NCBI GenBank assembly: GCA_016183885.1
Contig: JACPDS010000076.1
Span: forward strand, 1 to 16,014
Length of the DNA stretch: 16,014 nt
Source of the DNA: Armatimonadota bacterium
GTDB taxonomy: Bacteria > Vulcanimicrobiota > JACPDS01
Direction: 5' to 3'
The notes beneath the pieces are model-generated. The model saw only the letters and a program-made list of their open reading frames with translations, was not told where the DNA came from and did not search any database. A program made the translations under genes and the position numbers. This document shows positions 14,206 through 16,014 of this stretch, in pieces (the first letter of the stretch is position 1; the number at the start of each line of letters is the position of its first letter).

Positions 14206-15516
14206 TCATCCACTCCTGACGTTACGCGGCGGCGGTATTCTGTCAGATAAAGAATAAACAAATTCTAATTTATGAATTAATTTTTGTAAAATTTTATCCC
14301 AGGTATAATTTTTAGCGGTTTGATAAGCATTTTTTCTAATTTCTTCTTTCCAGTGAGGATTTTTTTCTAATTCTAAAAGATAAGCGCTGATTTCTCTATA
14401 GTTATCAGTTTCTAAAACTATGGCATTTTCAAAATTCCTGGCATAATCTTCGCCGGTACAGCCGGTAAAAGCTATCCCTTTTGCCCCCATTGTTTCTAAA
14501 CCAACTAAGCCAAAAGGTTCATGTCCTGAATTGGCTAAAACAGCTTCGGCGGCATTAAATAGTAAATGCAAGATTTCTTCCGGTATATGAGAAATCAATT
14601 CTAAAACATCCGCTTCTTTATGCTTATTAATTAATTCTAAAAATTTTTCGAAAGAAAATGGATTTAAAGAGAATTCTTTTATTTTTAAATTTAAGTTCTT
14701 AGCATAATTTAAAACCTCTATTCTATGAGATTCTACTCCACCATGCATAATTAAAAAAGGCTGATAATTTTGTTTTTTAAGTTCATAAATAGAATGAACA
14801 GCCATAAGCCAGCGTTTATCCGGATCATAACGCCCTACCTTTACTAAAAGTTTTTTAGAGCGAATAATCTCTTTAAGTTTTTCAACTTTCTTTAAATCAA
14901 CTTTCTTTAGGAAACGAGGGGAGATTCCATTGGGAATGATTAAAGGATTTAATTCAAAATTCCACATATAATGTTTCATATAACGGCTGATTGTGGTTAT
15001 ACTGGCGCTTGAAGTAAGTTCATTCCATGGAATTCTCCAGAAAGAAAAAATATTATTGGCATTCCAAAAAATAATCACTTTTTCTCTTAAATTGTTTTGT
15101 TTTAACAAACTATTTAAATTAATCACTGTGCTTGCGGTATGCCATTCTTCCGCTAAAATCACCACTAATTTTCCTTGAAATGTCGCCGGTTTAATAATAT
15201 ATTCTAATAAATAAGGAGGAATAGATCTTTCATAATCCCAAACTTTTCCCAGTTCATTTTGATACACTCCCCCCAAATGATACTGGCTAATCCATTGACA
15301 CCAGCGGTGTAAAATTAACTTATCCTTACAAGCTTTTTCTTCTCCAACTTTATAAGGATCGCCGATAAAAAAAAGATGCGTTATATATCCGTTTTCCGCT
15401 AAACTGTTAGATAACTCTGTTATTCTTACCCCCAGCCCTCCGGCTTGGGAATATAAATCCGGTCCTTCAAAAGAAAGGATTATAAAAATGGTATTATTTG
15501 GATTAATACTTATCAT
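14206..15516 (-). CDS. GT-B glycosyltransferase (GT4/GT5, glycogen-synthase-like)
   Basis: 436 residues, cytosolic, two Rossmann halves. The N-terminal half opens FIILSFEGPDLYSQAGGLGV with a GGLG loop, as in starch/glycogen synthases and related GT4 enzymes, where it binds the nucleotide sugar phosphates. The C-terminal half has LLVKVGRYDPDKRW (about 229-242) and the EPFGLVGLETMGA E-x7-E motif that contacts the donor. Donor and acceptor cannot be read from sequence; glycogen, a storage glucan or a surface glycan are possible. The last residues (about 423-436, LSDRIPPPRNVRSG) come from GC-richer DNA that continues into repeat-like sequence outside the gene, so the natural C-terminus may have been replaced. 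TATAAT boxes overlap at 15543-15553 upstream, without a good -35. Confidence 0.85.
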   Translation of the reverse strand: MISINPNNTIFIILSFEGPDLYSQAGGLGVRITELSNSLAENGYITHLFFIGDPYKVGEEKACKDKLILHRWCQWISQYHLGGVYQNELGKVWDYERSIPPYLLEYIIKPATFQGKLVVILAEEWHTASTVINLNSLLKQNNLREKVIIFWNANNIFSFWRIPWNELTSSASITTISRYMKHYMWNFELNPLIIPNGISPRFLKKVDLKKVEKLKEIIRSKKLLVKVGRYDPDKRWLMAVHSIYELKKQNYQPFLIMHGGVESHRIEVLNYAKNLNLKIKEFSLNPFSFEKFLELINKHKEADVLELISHIPEEILHLLFNAAEAVLANSGHEPFGLVGLETMGAKGIAFTGCTGEDYARNFENAIVLETDNYREISAYLLELEKNPHWKEEIRKNAYQTAKNYTWDKILQKLIHKLEFVYSLSDRIPPPRNVRSG

Positions 15517-15639
15517 AAAAAAAATAAAACTTTCTATTTTTTATTATATTATAATTTCGCTCTTTATAATTACCAGCCCTTTTTTCTTTAAATAAGAAAA
15601 AGTTATACATTATGGAATTGGTAGGGTTCAAGTTACTAA

Positions 15640-15678
15640 TGCAACACTTTTCTAGTATGATTAAGAAAAGGAGTTGCA
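15640..15678. other. Imperfect hairpin followed by an apparent ribosome site and short open frame
   Basis: Arms 15640-15653 and 15664-15678 pair as tgcaac/gttgca plus a 7-bp upper stem, with a small internal loop. The 3' arm holds AAGGAG, 6 nt before ATG 15680. The frame runs 48 codons to TAG 15826, but over half of it is antisense to the acetyltransferase gene. Possibly the 5' end of a lost gene or insertion-sequence remnant; no function claimed. Confidence 0.3.
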
Positions 15679-15712
15679 GATGGGAAACCTAAAATTAGCT
15701 ATAATTATTATA

Positions 15713-15740
15713 GGGGGCTACCCCTTTTTGGACAGCCCCT
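15713..15740. repeat. Diverged copy of the 6065-6138 repeat (TTTTTGGACAGCCCC)
   Basis: GGGGCT (15714-15719) pairs with AGCCCC (15734-15739), and the right side shares TTTTTGGACA-R-CCCC with 6120-6133. A partial match to the other end (GTAGGGTTCAAG at 15621-15632, compared with GTAGGGGTTCAA at 6066-6077) lies upstream. It follows the acetyltransferase stop and could also act as a hairpin at its 3' end. Confidence 0.5.
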
Positions 15741-15743
15741 TAA

Positions 15744-16014
15744 TTAAGCAAGATTTATCTCTTTTATTATCTTGGCGGGATTTCCCGCTGCTATTGTATA
15801 AGCGGGAACATTATTTAAAACTATAGAACCGGCTCCCAGAATGCTTTTTTCTCCTATTTTCACTTTAGGCAAAATTACCGCTCCCGCTCCGATTAAAACG
15901 CCTTCTCCAACATACACTCCCCCGGTTAAACGCGCCCCGGTAGAAATATGGGTATGATTTTTTATTTCGCAATCATGTTCTATAATCGCTCCGGTATTAA
16001 TAATGCAGTTTTCT
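15744..16014 (-). CDS. NeuD/PglD-type hexapeptide-repeat acetyltransferase, C-terminal part (5' end beyond window)
   Basis: The stop is TAA 15744-15746, and the frame is open to the right edge, giving about 89 residues. The chain is a left-handed beta-helix of isoleucine-rich hexapeptides: INTGAIIEHDCEI, HISTGARLTGGVYVGEGVLI, GAGAVILPKVKIGEKSI, then AGSIVLNNVPAYTIAAGNPA and KIIKEI. This end matches the NeuD/PglD acyltransferases that acetylate sialic acid or amino sugars of surface glycans using acetyl-CoA. EHD carries the catalytic His typical of this family, and AAGNPAK-I is the common end. It lies upstream of the glycosyltransferase on the same strand, which hints at a surface polysaccharide locus. 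The exact substrate is unknown because the sugar-binding N-terminal part is missing. Confidence 0.85.
   Translation of the reverse strand, partial: ENCIINTGAIIEHDCEIKNHTHISTGARLTGGVYVGEGVLIGAGAVILPKVKIGEKSILGAGSIVLNNVPAYTIAAGNPAKIIKEINLA

Noticed and set aside
15680..15826. 48-codon plus-strand frame with a good AAGGAG site
   Set aside because: Over half of it is antisense to the conserved acetyltransferase and it resembles no family; kept only as a possible remnant.

Overview
The window comes from a strongly AT-rich bacterium using the standard code (TGG for Trp, normal stops) with several TTG starts. It looks like an uncultured candidate-phylum organism with an outer membrane: there is an LptA/OstA-like gene plus MurQ and a SpoIID-type lytic transglycosylase. 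Small palindromic repeats, a heptamer repeat tract and a protein with an NAA-box motif of the type I recall from uncultured lineages (Margulisbacteria/Omnitrophica/planctomycete-like) point the same way. I cannot fix the phylum from sequence alone.

Layout. Positions 1-3872 hold accessory genes of unrecognised function: a minus-strand pair (1-475 and 493-945, probably one frameshifted gene), a plus-strand glycine-zipper gene split by a frameshift (1091-2010), a minus-strand protein built of two diverged repeats (2103-3056), and a plus-strand putative zinc peptidase with HENCH (3252-3872). Positions 3925-6036 hold an envelope or secretion pair, a clostripain-family (C11) protease directly abutting an LptA/OstA-like gene; both are interrupted by frameshifts. 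Positions 6282-9516 form a tight operon: a PTS lactose/cellobiose-family IIB protein, MurQ, and an exported SpoIID/LytB-domain protein with an amidotransferase-like front domain. This looks like a peptidoglycan turnover and MurNAc recycling cassette. Positions 9649-12870 (minus) are the housekeeping operon ndk-rsmI-uvrB. Positions 12961-14058 encode a membrane-anchored protein. Positions 14206-16014 (minus) encode a GT4/GT5-like glycosyltransferase and the 3' end of a NeuD/PglD-type acetyltransferase, which suggests a surface polysaccharide locus.

Two things stand out. First, between the divergent genes at 945 and 1091 there is a near-consensus minus-strand promoter (TTGACT / TATAAT) whose spacer is mostly a run of nine C and is only 15 nt long. 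This is the layout of phase-variable promoters controlled by homopolymer length. Second, four genes in the first 6 kb carry single-base frame breaks (one an overlap inside an internal protein repeat, one in a T7 tract), while all genes from 6282 on are intact. These may be decaying genes, contingency loci, slippage-rescued genes or assembly errors; raw reads would tell.

The intergenic stretches hold hairpin repeats with covarying stems, a strong bidirectional terminator and several inverted repeats near divergent promoters. No tRNA, rRNA, CRISPR array or complete insertion sequence was seen, and no gene-free stretch exceeds 300 bases.
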